A stretch of 64,000 nt of DNA from Leptospiraceae bacterium (GTDB lineage Bacteria; Spirochaetota; Leptospiria; Leptospirales; Leptospiraceae): positions 1 through 64,000 of the forward strand of contig JADJFV010000035.1 in the NCBI GenBank assembly GCA_016708435.1, read 5' to 3'. This document shows, in pieces, positions 53,730 to 63,243 of this stretch. The position numbers and the translations under genes were made by a program. The notes beneath the pieces were generated by a model that saw nothing but the letters and a program-made list of their open reading frames with translations, was not told the DNA's origin and searched no databases. Position 1 is the stretch's first letter. Every line of letters starts with the position of its first letter.

Positions 53730-54929
53730 TTAGCCTTGCTTATGACCTTCGACTAGGTCTCTTAGTTTGCGGGTTGCATCGCCAATTTGGTTGACGCCGA
53801 CTTTTGTTTGTGCAATGCCACTGGCAGATTCTTGTGAGCCTCGATTGATTGAATTCATCGCGCTTACAATTTCGTTCATGGAAATAGATTGTTGTCGAAT
53901 GTTGATAGAAATTTTCTCAATGCTATCAAATACTCCGGCAACGGAATGATTAATTCCAGAAAGAGAATCTAATACTTTAGATCCTAGTCTTGAGCTATCA
54001 TCTGCTCGTTTCACTCCTTCTTCTGTTGCCATGACAGTAGAGTCTGTTGCTTTTTTGATTTCCGAAATGATTTCTTGAATCTTTAGGGCTGACTTCTTGC
54101 TTTCATCGGCGAGCTTTCTGATTTCAACGGCTACTACCTCGAAGCCTTTCCCGTTCTCACCAGCTCTCGCCGCTTCTACTGCTGCATTGAGTGCGAGCAT
54201 ATTGGTTTCGTTTGCTAATTCACTGACTAATCCGATTATATTGCTGATCTGACTATTTTTTTCGGAGAGTCGTAAGATTTGTTCCGCAATGCCGGAAACT
54301 CGTATTTTTAAAGTGTCAATGGACTGAATCATTTCTAGAACCGAATTATGCCCGTTAACCGCCATATCCTGTGCATCTTTTGCTTTCATTGTGACACTCT
54401 GTGATTCTTCGGCAGAGAGGCGAGAAGAGTTACCAATATTACTAATCGTAGTAGTTGTTTGGTTGACTGAGGCAGACTGCATGTTAGCCGTTCTTTCATG
54501 GTTGTCAATGACAGAGCTAATTTCTCGAATGGAAGTAGATAGAATATTTACAGATTCTTGAATAGGCTTACTTAAAATTCTAGATAGGAAATAACTTGCT
54601 ATCGCCATGATTGAAAGAACAATCAGAGTTATAAAAAACATTTGGTTTTGAAAGCTAGAGAGAGCAGCAAGTGTTTCGTCATAATCTAAGTCTATGAGCA
54701 GGGCATATTTTACACCGAGTAGTTCTATTGGTGCATAGGCGGTAAATGTTTTCCCACCTGCAATGCCTGTTGTTACGACTATTCCTGATTCGCCGCTAAG
54801 TGCCTTTTTTGCTTGCTCGGTTTCAAATTTCTTTTTTAAGATGCTTGATTCTTTTGCATTGTCTTCGAATTCACTTCTGAGTAAAAAATCAGGACCTACT
54901 AAGAAGGATGTTTCTTTTCTGTTCTTCAC
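53730..54929 (-). pseudogene. Chemoreceptor, C-terminal part after an in-frame stop
   Basis: 400 residues from a GTG. The end of a Cache-like sensor (GIAGGKTFTAYAPIELLG), one membrane helix (about 95-115), and the methyl-accepting signalling domain with tip ELANETNMLALNAAVEAARA. It is in the same frame as 55029-55715; the 33 codons between read FIGSGIFIDGKLEGILVFQL with no stop. A single TAA at 55029-55031 divides one receptor of about 661 codons. As a separate protein it would lack its first helix. Confidence 0.8.
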
Positions 54930-55028
54930 AATTGGTTTTCTAATTTTGTTACTGATTTCGTCTAACGGTAGTTGGAATACTAAAATGCCTTCTAATTTTC
55001 CGTCTATAAAAATTCCACTTCCTATAAA

Positions 55029-55715
55029 TTAATTCACCTGGTTATTCGATGCCGCATAAGGCTCGTAATCCACAAGTTGAGCTTGCTGTCCTCCGTCGGG
55101 TGAGTTGATAACCTTTCGATAAAGCTTTCCTAAATTAGAGTCTCTATAAGGTCCGACAGAGAGGCTTGTCATATAATCTTCCTCTTTGGCAACGGTGAAT
55201 AGAATATTTCCAGTCCTTGCATCGATTAAGAATGCATCATAGTAATTTCTTTCTTTGATGATGGAAGAAAAAAAACTAAGTGCTTGTCCGTGCGCTTTGC
55301 TGTATTCAGAATTATCCGCTTCTAAAAGATTTTGTTTGCTTCCGGGTGGATTTGGATTTCCGGAGATGTAGAGTGATTTATAAATATCTTTTGCTCGTTC
55401 AAATCCTCCCATTCTTTCTACTGCTGTTCTCATTTCTAGAAAGCGCTTTGTAGCTGCTACACTTTTTCGAAATATGAATACATCTTTGATTTTATATTCA
55501 AAGTATTCCATGAATTCATTCTTTTTGGATTCGCGGATAATTTCAATTTGCTGATTAGCACCGGAGTAGATGATAGATCTACCAATTACATTTCCAGGAA
55601 TCGCTATAGAAAGAGCGACGACTAGGGTAGAAATAATTGTAAATAGAATAAGTCTCCAAGTGAAATCGAGCCGATGAACGAATGAAATAAGCATATTTTT
55701 CTCCTTAATAACCAA
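55029..55715 (-). pseudogene. Chemoreceptor, N-terminal part up to an in-frame stop
   Basis: 228 residues. A first membrane helix (LILFTIISTLVVALSIAIPG) starts a periplasmic Cache-like sensor (NEFMEYFEYKIKDVFIFRKS, YYDAFLIDARTGNILFTVAKEEDY). It ends at TAA 55029-55031, right where the frame continues unchanged into the signalling part. Its start overlaps the double-CheW gene by 11 bases. A nonsense change, readthrough or a sequence error are the options. Confidence 0.8.
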
Positions 55716-56739
55716 TACTTTCTTCTACATAAAGTTTTTCATAAGCGAATATTTTTTCTGTGTCAATGAGACCGACACTAAATGAATCATAAAAACAAAG
55801 TCCTTTCATGAGATTTTCCCCAACGGTATTCTTATCCGTGGGGTTACTCAGGATTTGCTCTTTGGAAAGATAAATTACATCAATGAGTTGGTCTACAATC
55901 AAACCAATCATCATTTCGTCAAAGCGAATCACTACAATTTTTTTGTTTTCAATCGATGTGCTTTGTTCTGATTTCAGTAAATAGAGTAAATCAATTAGAA
56001 CTAGCATGTCACCACGTAAATTTACACAACCAGAAATATGGGCGGGCACACAGGGAATTCTAGTAATGCCTTCGCCGTGTGCGAATTCTAGAATGTATTT
56101 TAATTCGATCGCAAGGTATTCATCTTTTAATCGAAACACAACAACAGATAATAAATTAGAATACTCTTTGATATTTGTAGACTGCGAATAATTATTCTTA
56201 CGGCTAATGAGTATTTGCTTGTCTTTTTCGGTTATACCGCTGAATAGCTTTGCGAGGTGAATATCTGAAAATGGTTTAATCCTTTTCGGATCAGACGGAG
56301 GTATATCTAGATTAGTCAATGCTTCTAGATTGATGATTTGTGTGATACCAAATTGAGTTTGAATCACTCCGTCTGTGATTTTGTCTGCAATGATTTCATT
56401 TGAGATGGTTTGTTTTTCATGGGTAAAGTGAATTACATTGTGAACATCATTGATGTGAATACCAAATTTTTTTTTGTCCTGGGTGATAACTAGAATTCTA
56501 TCATTTACAGAATATCTTTTTGTTTTCATACCCTGTCTGAGATTGAGATCAATGATTGGGACAAATTCTCCCCGAAAGTTAAAATACCCGACTACAAAGA
56601 AAGAATTAGACTCGATACGAGTAAGTTCTGGAAGCCAGATGAGCTCAACTACATGAGAGGATTGAATCGCATAGACATTGGACTGAACAGAAAAAACTAA
56701 GAAACTCTCTTGCATAGGTGTATTAACTTTTATAACCAT
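55705..56739 (-). CDS. Protein with two CheW domains
   Basis: 344 residues. The first CheW domain (residues ~10-145: FLVFSVQSNVYAIQSSHVVEL, VGYFNFRGEFVPIIDL) and the second (~200-335: VVVFRLKDEYLAIELKYILEF, VPAHISGCVNLRGDMLVLID) are joined by a linker. It can bridge receptors and the CheA of this operon, perhaps two at once. It overlaps cheR by 10 bases and the receptor gene by 11. Confidence 0.9.
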   Translation of the reverse strand: MVIKVNTPMQESFLVFSVQSNVYAIQSSHVVELIWLPELTRIESNSFFVVGYFNFRGEFVPIIDLNLRQGMKTKRYSVNDRILVITQDKKKFGIHINDVHNVIHFTHEKQTISNEIIADKITDGVIQTQFGITQIINLEALTNLDIPPSDPKRIKPFSDIHLAKLFSGITEKDKQILISRKNNYSQSTNIKEYSNLLSVVVFRLKDEYLAIELKYILEFAHGEGITRIPCVPAHISGCVNLRGDMLVLIDLLYLLKSEQSTSIENKKIVVIRFDEMMIGLIVDQLIDVIYLSKEQILSNPTDKNTVGENLMKGLCFYDSFSVGLIDTEKIFAYEKLYVEESIGY

Positions 56740-58052
56740 ATACCAGATTCTTCGCTAAAAAAAGATTCCAAACTTTCAATATGATATCCTTTGTTTTTAT
56801 AAATCTGCTTTAAGTGTTCATTGTGCTGCAAACAAAACAATCCTGCTTTTCTAACTTTCAGCGATTCAGAAGTATTGTGTAATAGGCTATAAAGACTACA
56901 CAATGTCAAGTAAGATTCTAAAAAAAGAGGATTTAAATAAATAACTTTTTTATAAAGTTCAATCGCTCCATTCCAATTTCCAGAAGCTTCTTTGAGTTGA
57001 CCTTTCAAGAACCAGGCTTCGTGATTGGAAGGATTTGTTTGCAATAACTCTTCAACTAAGTATTCTGCTTCTAATACTTTTCCTGCGTCGGCGAATTCTC
57101 TTGCCTTTGCGAGAGAATCCCTTTCCCAGTTCCTTGATTCTGCAAGAGGGCGTATCGAATTCAGTGGGGAAGGAGTCTGGTTTTTTTCTCTTGCGGGTAA
57201 TACTGTTTTGGCGATAGAGGGCAAAATCGAATCTGCTTTAGGAAGTATTTTTTTATACACCATCGATTTCTGGTATTGAATTGCTTCGAACGATTTGGGA
57301 ATTAAGTGAGCGGCTTCTGAATGTCCTATTAGTAAATAGGCATTATCCACTAAAGCTTTTTCAAATTTTTCTAAAATGATTTTTTTAGAAGGATCATCGA
57401 AATAAATGAAAACATTTCTACAGAGAATCAAATCAAATTCTTTGAAGTAGTTTGAGGTAAATAGATTGCTCTCTATAAATTGAACATGGTTTCGAATAGA
57501 ATCATTGATTCGATAGATATTCTTTTTTTGTGTGAAGTATTTTTTGATTCTGTCTTCTGGAACTCCTCTAAAGGACCAATCCAGATATTCACCAAGGATA
57601 GCCTGCTTAATAGAGTCTCCATTTACATCTGTGGCTAATATGGATATACTCCAATCAGCGGTAAATGGAAGTAATTCGGAAAGTAGAATTGCAATCGAGT
57701 AGGGCTCTTCTCCCGTAGAGCAGCCTGCACTCCAGATACGAATTCTTTTCGAAGCTCTCTTTTGTTCTATGATATGAGGGAGAATGTTCTTTTCTAAAAT
57801 TTCAATCTGACCGGCGTCGCGCAAAAAGTAAGTCTCGGAAATATTGAGAGACTTGATTAGTATCTTCCATTCTTCATTCGAACTAACAGAGTTTTCTCGT
57901 AAAATATCTAAATACATTTCCTCTGATAATTTTTTAAAGAGAGATGATTTTTTTTTGAGAGTATCCAGGTAGAAGTCTACTTTGTCTTCTCCAATATGAA
58001 TTCCTAGCTTTGCTAAGATCGCTTTAGAAATTTCAAGAGAGAAATGATTCAT
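56730..58052 (-). CDS. cheR: CheR methyltransferase with TPR tail
   Basis: 440 residues. The SAM-binding motif IRIWSAGCSTGEEPYSIAIL follows the N-terminal helical domain (ISETYFLRDAGQIEILE). LILCRNVFIYFDD is the conserved late motif. The C-terminal ~130 residues contain TPR-like repeats (AWFLKGQLKEASGNWNGAIE). CheR-TPR fusions occur in alternative chemosensory systems. It is first in the operon; the overlapping genes behind it show one transcript. Confidence 0.93.
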   Translation of the reverse strand: MNHFSLEISKAILAKLGIHIGEDKVDFYLDTLKKKSSLFKKLSEEMYLDILRENSVSSNEEWKILIKSLNISETYFLRDAGQIEILEKNILPHIIEQKRASKRIRIWSAGCSTGEEPYSIAILLSELLPFTADWSISILATDVNGDSIKQAILGEYLDWSFRGVPEDRIKKYFTQKKNIYRINDSIRNHVQFIESNLFTSNYFKEFDLILCRNVFIYFDDPSKKIILEKFEKALVDNAYLLIGHSEAAHLIPKSFEAIQYQKSMVYKKILPKADSILPSIAKTVLPAREKNQTPSPLNSIRPLAESRNWERDSLAKAREFADAGKVLEAEYLVEELLQTNPSNHEAWFLKGQLKEASGNWNGAIELYKKVIYLNPLFLESYLTLCSLYSLLHNTSESLKVRKAGLFCLQHNEHLKQIYKNKGYHIESLESFFSEESGIWL

Positions 58053-58347
58053 ATATGCTTGTAATCAATGCAATTTTCGGGCTAACCTCTTTCGAAAATT
58101 TATAACTACTCCTAGTGGATTAACGTTACTCATAAAAATTATCAACTGATTGCCACCGATGAAAAAACGATAAAAAAAATGAATGCAACGTTACAGCGGA
58201 TGTTTAAAAGCCTTCGTATCTTTTATCGGTGCCCTCGGTGGTAATCTTTTATAATTACATGTGGCTGGCTAGATGTATATAGATGAATCCATTTTTTGAC
58301 AATGATTTTGCACATTTTGACTAAAAAAAGAACAAGTATGGATCTAC
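58053..58347. other. Gene-free stretch with common intergenic repeat
   Basis: About 295 bases with no gene. It holds an imperfect inverted repeat, gattgccaccgatg... against ...atcggtgccctcggtggtaatc (about 58149-58248), a widespread intergenic phrase. Confidence 0.5.
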
Positions 58348-59886
58348 TTACAAAATTTCATATTCGTAATTTACTATATTACGACTGTCTCTTGAGAACT
58401 CTATTCCTATTAGGTAAATATCTTTGGAATCAACCGCTAAAAACTTTTCGTAGTATTTTTTTTCTTTGATCTGTGCAAGGGCGGAGCCAGTTTCGGTGAG
58501 TTCAATTACTTTGAATTCTAATACATATACTTTTTTTTCGAAGAACACGGTCATATCTACTTGACCATGGTTCGTTACATCCTCTGTGCGAACATCTAAA
58601 CCAAGGGCTGCAAAATAACAGTAGAAGATAGATGCATAATAACCTTCATAATTCGCAATAGTATTTTTCCGATACCAGTCATGTGGAATAGAGGCAAAGA
58701 ACGAATAGAAGATATCTTTTATTTTATTTAGGTTGGAATCTTTTAGAAGTAAGTATAACTCTGATGTGTTTTTATTGACTCTATTATTTTTGGATAGAGA
58801 GGAAAGAATAACGCTTGTTAGACTCATCTTAACTTCTTGATTTGGGTATTTTAAAATATAATAGATCTTTGCTCCGAAATTTATTTTTTCCGAAATAGTC
58901 AAATATCCCGTTTGGAACAATAACACTTCTAGTTCAATACTATCCACATCAAACGCTCCCATCTCTTCGTGGGTAACTTGGATATGCTCTATGTTTATTG
59001 TGTTGTAGTTGTTCTCGTGAATTAAATCTAATAGAAAAGAGGGATTTCCCGTTTCAAACCAGAAATTTTTAAATTCTTTGCAATCCAGATAAAGCAGAAT
59101 ATCGAACGGATTATATACTTTATCCCCTAAGAAATTATATCCATTGTACCAAAGTTTTAAATCTTCCCGATTCACATTTACAAGTTTGTCTTCGAAAACA
59201 GATAAATCATTTTCGGTATAACCGCAGATTGTCGCATAACGTTCGTCAATTGTAATATCTTGTAAATTATTCAGTCCGCTAAAAAGATTGATCTTAGAAA
59301 ATTTGGATACGCCTGTAATAAAAACAAACTTTATATGCGCATCAGCACTCTTCATTACAGAATAAAGATTTCGTAAACCATCCCGCATCTCTCTTGCAAT
59401 GTCTTTGTTTGTGATATTATCTAAAATGGGTTTGTCGTATTCATCTATTAGGATCACAACTTTTTCGGAATACTTTTGATTTAACGCTTGAATGAGTTCC
59501 TCAAAAATCCCTGAAATGGAAAGATTTTCCCCTTTGTCAATACTATGTTTTTTGTAATTTGCATAGATAAGTTCCCGAATTTTCTGTTCTAACTCCTGTG
59601 AGTTTTTTAAGACTCCACCCCCAAAGTCAATTCGTATCACTGGATGTTTTTTTTCCCAAATCCAGTTATTTTCAAGGTAGAGTCCTTTGAAGAGTTTTTC
59701 ATTTCCTTCAAATGCTTCTTTTAATGTATCTAGAAATAGGCTCTTTCCAAAACGCCTAGGGCGGGAAAGAAAATAGTATTTTCCATTGTCTACCAATTCA
59801 TGTAATACTTTCGTCTTATCAACATAGTAGTAGTTATTCGAAATAATCTCTGAAAAAGTCTGAATGCCAATGGGAAGTTTCTTCAC
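58348..59886 (-). CDS. AAA-ATPase-like protein with PD-(D/E)XK nuclease domain
   Basis: 512 residues. The N-terminal AAA-like part has YFLSRPRRFGKSLFLDTLKE (Walker A: RPRRFGKS) and VVILIDEYDKPILD (Walker B), then FVFITGVSKFSK and LKLWYNGYNF. The C-terminal ~90 residues, DVRTEDVTNHGQVDMTVF and KKVYVLEFKVIE, hold the nuclease Asp and ExK. This is a common multicopy family (AAA-ATPase_like plus PDDEXK_9) of unknown role. A decayed copy lies at 1461-2891. It is monocistronic. Confidence 0.9.
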   Translation of the reverse strand: MKKLPIGIQTFSEIISNNYYYVDKTKVLHELVDNGKYYFLSRPRRFGKSLFLDTLKEAFEGNEKLFKGLYLENNWIWEKKHPVIRIDFGGGVLKNSQELEQKIRELIYANYKKHSIDKGENLSISGIFEELIQALNQKYSEKVVILIDEYDKPILDNITNKDIAREMRDGLRNLYSVMKSADAHIKFVFITGVSKFSKINLFSGLNNLQDITIDERYATICGYTENDLSVFEDKLVNVNREDLKLWYNGYNFLGDKVYNPFDILLYLDCKEFKNFWFETGNPSFLLDLIHENNYNTINIEHIQVTHEEMGAFDVDSIELEVLLFQTGYLTISEKINFGAKIYYILKYPNQEVKMSLTSVILSSLSKNNRVNKNTSELYLLLKDSNLNKIKDIFYSFFASIPHDWYRKNTIANYEGYYASIFYCYFAALGLDVRTEDVTNHGQVDMTVFFEKKVYVLEFKVIELTETGSALAQIKEKKYYEKFLAVDSKDIYLIGIEFSRDSRNIVNYEYEIL

Positions 59887-60047
59887 AACTCAAGATTCTC
59901 CTTAAATAGGTCGTATGTCAAGTTAGAAAAACTTCTTAGGGATCGTCTCAGAAAGAAGCATCGCTTTTGCTCGCATTTAAAGAGTCAATCCGCTTGAAGT
60001 GATTTCCTAAAGTTACACCTTTAGCAATGATTAAACCTCTAATTCTC

Positions 60048-60099
60048 TTGACATGCCTTCCACTCTCTAAAGAATAAATCCTTGAGGCTCTGAGAGCCT
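60048..60099 (+). promoter_or_regulatory. htrA promoter and leader hairpin
   Basis: TTGACA (60048-60053) and AGAATA (60071-60076) are 17 bases apart. Just after the expected start site, aggctc-tga-gagcct (60085-60099) forms a perfect 6-bp hairpin, which might be a regulator site or a leader structure. The gene's GTG is at 60142. Confidence 0.45.
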
Positions 60100-60141
60100 A
60101 TTTTATTTTAGAAATACTATTTATTTTAAGGAGAAACAATA

Positions 60142-61308
60142 GTGCAAAGCAAAACTAAACTCTACGTATTGATGGCAGTCTGTATCTTAATTGGCACTGT
60201 TATATCACCTATCGTTTTTTTTGGTAAAAAAGATACGGGTCCAATGTTTTTAGAAGCCGAAACTGGAACGCCAGTGAAGGATACTCCTGCGAAGGCGCAG
60301 GCGATTGCATTGGAAAATGCGTTTCAAGATGTATTCGATACAGTATCGCAGAGTGTCGTTTCCATTTCGACAGAAAAGACAGTAAAAATAAAAAATCATC
60401 CGCAGGCAAACGATCCATTCTTCGATCATTTCTTTGGGGGCAATGCTCCAAGACAAGGCGGACAAGAACTCAAACAAAAACAGAGAGGACTTGGCTCTGG
60501 AATTATCCTCAATGAAGAAGGATACATTCTTACAAATGAACATGTTGTAGGCGACATGGACAGACTGACTGTTAAACTCAAAAATAAAAAAACCTACGAA
60601 GCCAAACTTATTGGCTCTGACAAAACTATCGACTTAGCACTTCTAAAAATCAAAGCATCACCTGGAGATTTAAAACCGGTTGCGCTTGGCGATTCTTCTA
60701 AAGTGAGAGTAGGCAATTGGGCAATTGCGATTGGTGCTCCTCATGGACTAGAGCATTCTTTTACAGTTGGTGTGGTGAGTGCGATTGCGAGAGGTGGAAT
60801 TGATGCTTCCGGTCTTGGTTATATTCAAACAGATGCGGCAATCAATCATGGAAATAGTGGGGGACCTCTTCTTAATATTCATGGTGAGGTAATTGGGATT
60901 AACCGCATGATTGTTTCTCCGAGTGGTGGCTCTATTGGAATTGGATTAACGATTCCTATCAATGATGCAAAGCGAGTCTTCGAAGAATTAAAGACAAACG
61001 GAAAAGTAAAACATGCCTGGTTAGGAGTTGGTCTTGAAACTCTTTCAGAAGAAGATATAAAAGAATTAAAACTAACTGAATCGAAAGGAGCAATCGTTCG
61101 TGAGGTTAAGAAGGATTCACCGGCAGACCAAGCAGGGATTAAGATCCAAGATGTAATTGTTCGCGTCGGAGAAAAAGATGTAGAAACAAGAGAAGATGTA
61201 ATTGAAGCAGTGCTTGGAACTAGAGTTGGTAGAAAAGTAGATGTGAAGTTGATTCGAAAAGGATCTCCTTTGAAGCTAACTATCACAACTGCAGAGAGAC
61301 CTTTCTAA
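60142..61308 (+). CDS. HtrA/DegP-like serine protease with one PDZ domain
   Basis: 388 residues. The N-terminal helix (LYVLMAVCILIGTVISPIVF) anchors it in the inner membrane facing the periplasm. The triad is His in LTNEHVVGD, Asp in KTIDLALLKI and Ser in INHGNSGGPLL. One PDZ domain (~290-380: GAIVREVKKDSPADQAGI) completes the DegS/DegP-like plan. It degrades or senses misfolded envelope proteins. GTG start with AAGGAG (60129-60134). It lies 15 bases before ruvB. Confidence 0.92.
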   Translation: MQSKTKLYVLMAVCILIGTVISPIVFFGKKDTGPMFLEAETGTPVKDTPAKAQAIALENAFQDVFDTVSQSVVSISTEKTVKIKNHPQANDPFFDHFFGGNAPRQGGQELKQKQRGLGSGIILNEEGYILTNEHVVGDMDRLTVKLKNKKTYEAKLIGSDKTIDLALLKIKASPGDLKPVALGDSSKVRVGNWAIAIGAPHGLEHSFTVGVVSAIARGGIDASGLGYIQTDAAINHGNSGGPLLNIHGEVIGINRMIVSPSGGSIGIGLTIPINDAKRVFEELKTNGKVKHAWLGVGLETLSEEDIKELKLTESKGAIVREVKKDSPADQAGIKIQDVIVRVGEKDVETREDVIEAVLGTRVGRKVDVKLIRKGSPLKLTITTAERPF

Positions 61309-61323
61309 TAGAGCGGCTAATTC

Positions 61324-63243
61324 TTGGTAAACGATAGAATACTCAATCCAGAAGATAAAAGCAGTGATGATTTATCTTTACGTCCTGATAATCTAACAGA
61401 TTTCATTGGTCAAAAGGATATTCTCGAAAACTTGCGCGTATTCATCGAAGCCGCCAAGAAAAGAGAAGCTTCTTTAGATCATGTATTGTTATCGGGACCT
61501 CCCGGACTCGGCAAAACAACATTAGCCGGTATCGTAGCAAAAGAAATTGGCTCTAATCTAACTGTAACATCAGCGCAAGTCATTTCCAAAGGAGCTGACC
61601 TAGCTCGGTTTCTTACAATGCTAAACGAAAAAGACATTCTATTCATTGATGAAATTCACAGTCTCAATCGAAATCTAGAAGAAATTCTTTATCCTGCAAT
61701 GGAAGACTACAAAATTGATCTAGTAGTAGGAGAAGGAATTACAGCGCAAACTGTGCAGATACCTCTAAAAAAATTTACACTTGTAGGAGCGACTACAAGA
61801 AGTGGAATGATTAGTGAGCCACTCAAGAATCGTTTTGGAATTCAATTTCGTTTAGAGTATTATTCGGATGAAGAGATGGCGCGTATCGTTTCTCGCTCAG
61901 CCAAGATTTTAAATATCCAGATTGATTCAAATGCTGCACTTGAGATTGGTAAGCGCAGTAGGAAAACTCCTCGGATTGCAAATCATTTACTCAAAAGAAT
62001 TCGTGATTTCGCAGAAGTGCAGAATAACGGGCGTATTACGCTAGAAGTCTGTAAAAGCTCTCTACAAAAATTAGGAATTGATCATCTAGGTCTGGACAAT
62101 ATGGATAGACAAATTCTAACTTGTATGATAGAAAGATACAAAGGCGGACCTGTTGGATTAAAAGCGATAGCCGTCATAGTAGGAGAAGAAGAAAGAACGA
62201 TTGAAGATTCCTATGAATCTTATCTCGTTCGTATTGGGCTAATACTGCGAACCCCCGCAGGTAGAATGGCAAGTGAGTTAGCCTATCAACATATGGGCTT
62301 GGAAGGAAAGAAAAAGATGAACAAAGAAATCTTTTCTTTTGATTTAAACTCACTCGATGAGGATGAACGGCGTTTGCTGCTATCAGCAAGCCTTGTATTT
62401 TTCATGCTCTCTTTTTCTATTGCCCATTTATTTACAAAGAATATGCTCTGGCGTCTTCTCGGAACAGATAGTAATATTGTGGATATGAAGAAAGGCGGAG
62501 AGAATCAAAAAGTCTACGAAGTTCTACTCGAACAAGAATTTACAAACAAAACTAAAAAAGATGAAATCAAAGCTCTCTCGAATGAAGACTCCGCTGGATC
62601 AGGTGGGCTTACCGAAAAAGAAGGATTTCACACAAACTCTCCATTCTACGAATTTATCTATGGAGGAATGCCTAGCTCATCTCCTCAAATGACGCAAAAG
62701 GATTCTGAATCTAAAAAGACAGAAGACGAAATCTATGAAGTGGGAATCTTTCAAAACGATCCGATGATGAAAGTAACTCCACAAAAAACATCTGTATCCA
62801 ATCCGAACACAGGACAGGAAACCAAAATCCCTTTCAACTATCGTTTCCAAAAAGACTTTGAGTTTAGATGGGACGGTTCGAGTCAACTCTCTATTCCCCG
62901 CAAGAAAATGGCTGGTTATGAATACTTCAAGCATATGATAAAACAAATAGAAGAAGGATTTGCAGCACCGGGCGGAGGCAATATCGCCTATCGTGACCAG
63001 GCTGGATTTTTTATTCGAGAAGGAATTAGTCCGGGGGAAACAAAGGTTAGCTTCATGCTAAATGATGCAGGACAAGTAATCGATGTAAAGCAAGTCACTT
63101 CGCAGGGACAAGAAATTGTAGACCGCGCTTGCATGGATTCCCTCCGCGGACAAAACTTCGGTCCTGTTCCAGCAGAGGTAAAAGAACAGGGAATGATCTT
63201 TGGGATTAACTTCGTTTTCCCCGGTCATATCAGATACCGGTAA
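61324..63243 (+). CDS. ruvB: RuvB helicase, read as one frame with a TonB-like protein
   Basis: The first ~331 codons are RuvB, the Holliday-junction branch-migration ATPase: LSGPPGLGKTTLAGIVAKEI (Walker A), ILFIDEIHSLNR (Walker B), VGATTRSGMISEPLKNRFG, and the winged helix LRTPAGRMASELAYQHMGL. It then runs into a TonB-like protein without a stop. If the five-A run at 62311-62315 had six A's, the frame would end KDEQRNLFF at 62342, a natural-looking RuvB end. So the fusion is probably a base-loss artefact. TTG start. Confidence 0.88.
   Translation: MVNDRILNPEDKSSDDLSLRPDNLTDFIGQKDILENLRVFIEAAKKREASLDHVLLSGPPGLGKTTLAGIVAKEIGSNLTVTSAQVISKGADLARFLTMLNEKDILFIDEIHSLNRNLEEILYPAMEDYKIDLVVGEGITAQTVQIPLKKFTLVGATTRSGMISEPLKNRFGIQFRLEYYSDEEMARIVSRSAKILNIQIDSNAALEIGKRSRKTPRIANHLLKRIRDFAEVQNNGRITLEVCKSSLQKLGIDHLGLDNMDRQILTCMIERYKGGPVGLKAIAVIVGEEERTIEDSYESYLVRIGLILRTPAGRMASELAYQHMGLEGKKKMNKEIFSFDLNSLDEDERRLLLSASLVFFMLSFSIAHLFTKNMLWRLLGTDSNIVDMKKGGENQKVYEVLLEQEFTNKTKKDEIKALSNEDSAGSGGLTEKEGFHTNSPFYEFIYGGMPSSSPQMTQKDSESKKTEDEIYEVGIFQNDPMMKVTPQKTSVSNPNTGQETKIPFNYRFQKDFEFRWDGSSQLSIPRKKMAGYEYFKHMIKQIEEGFAAPGGGNIAYRDQAGFFIREGISPGETKVSFMLNDAGQVIDVKQVTSQGQEIVDRACMDSLRGQNFGPVPAEVKEQGMIFGINFVFPGHIRYR
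62317..63243 (+). CDS. TonB-like energy-transducer protein
   Basis: 308 residues from ATG 62317 (GGAAGG upstream), currently in frame with ruvB. One membrane helix near 22-42 (LLLSASLVFFMLSFSIAHLF), a long polar linker, and a C-terminal TonB-like fold (GISPGETKVSFMLNDAGQVI, SLRGQNFGPVP, FGINFVFP) that should reach the outer membrane. Partner ExbB/ExbD or receptors are not in the window. It probably begins as its own gene overlapping the end of ruvB. Confidence 0.7.
   Translation: MNKEIFSFDLNSLDEDERRLLLSASLVFFMLSFSIAHLFTKNMLWRLLGTDSNIVDMKKGGENQKVYEVLLEQEFTNKTKKDEIKALSNEDSAGSGGLTEKEGFHTNSPFYEFIYGGMPSSSPQMTQKDSESKKTEDEIYEVGIFQNDPMMKVTPQKTSVSNPNTGQETKIPFNYRFQKDFEFRWDGSSQLSIPRKKMAGYEYFKHMIKQIEEGFAAPGGGNIAYRDQAGFFIREGISPGETKVSFMLNDAGQVIDVKQVTSQGQEIVDRACMDSLRGQNFGPVPAEVKEQGMIFGINFVFPGHIRYR

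Noticed and set aside
61324..63243. RuvB-TonB as a true new fusion protein
   Set aside because: A one-base change in an A-run explains it and gives natural ends for both genes; kept only as a point to check.
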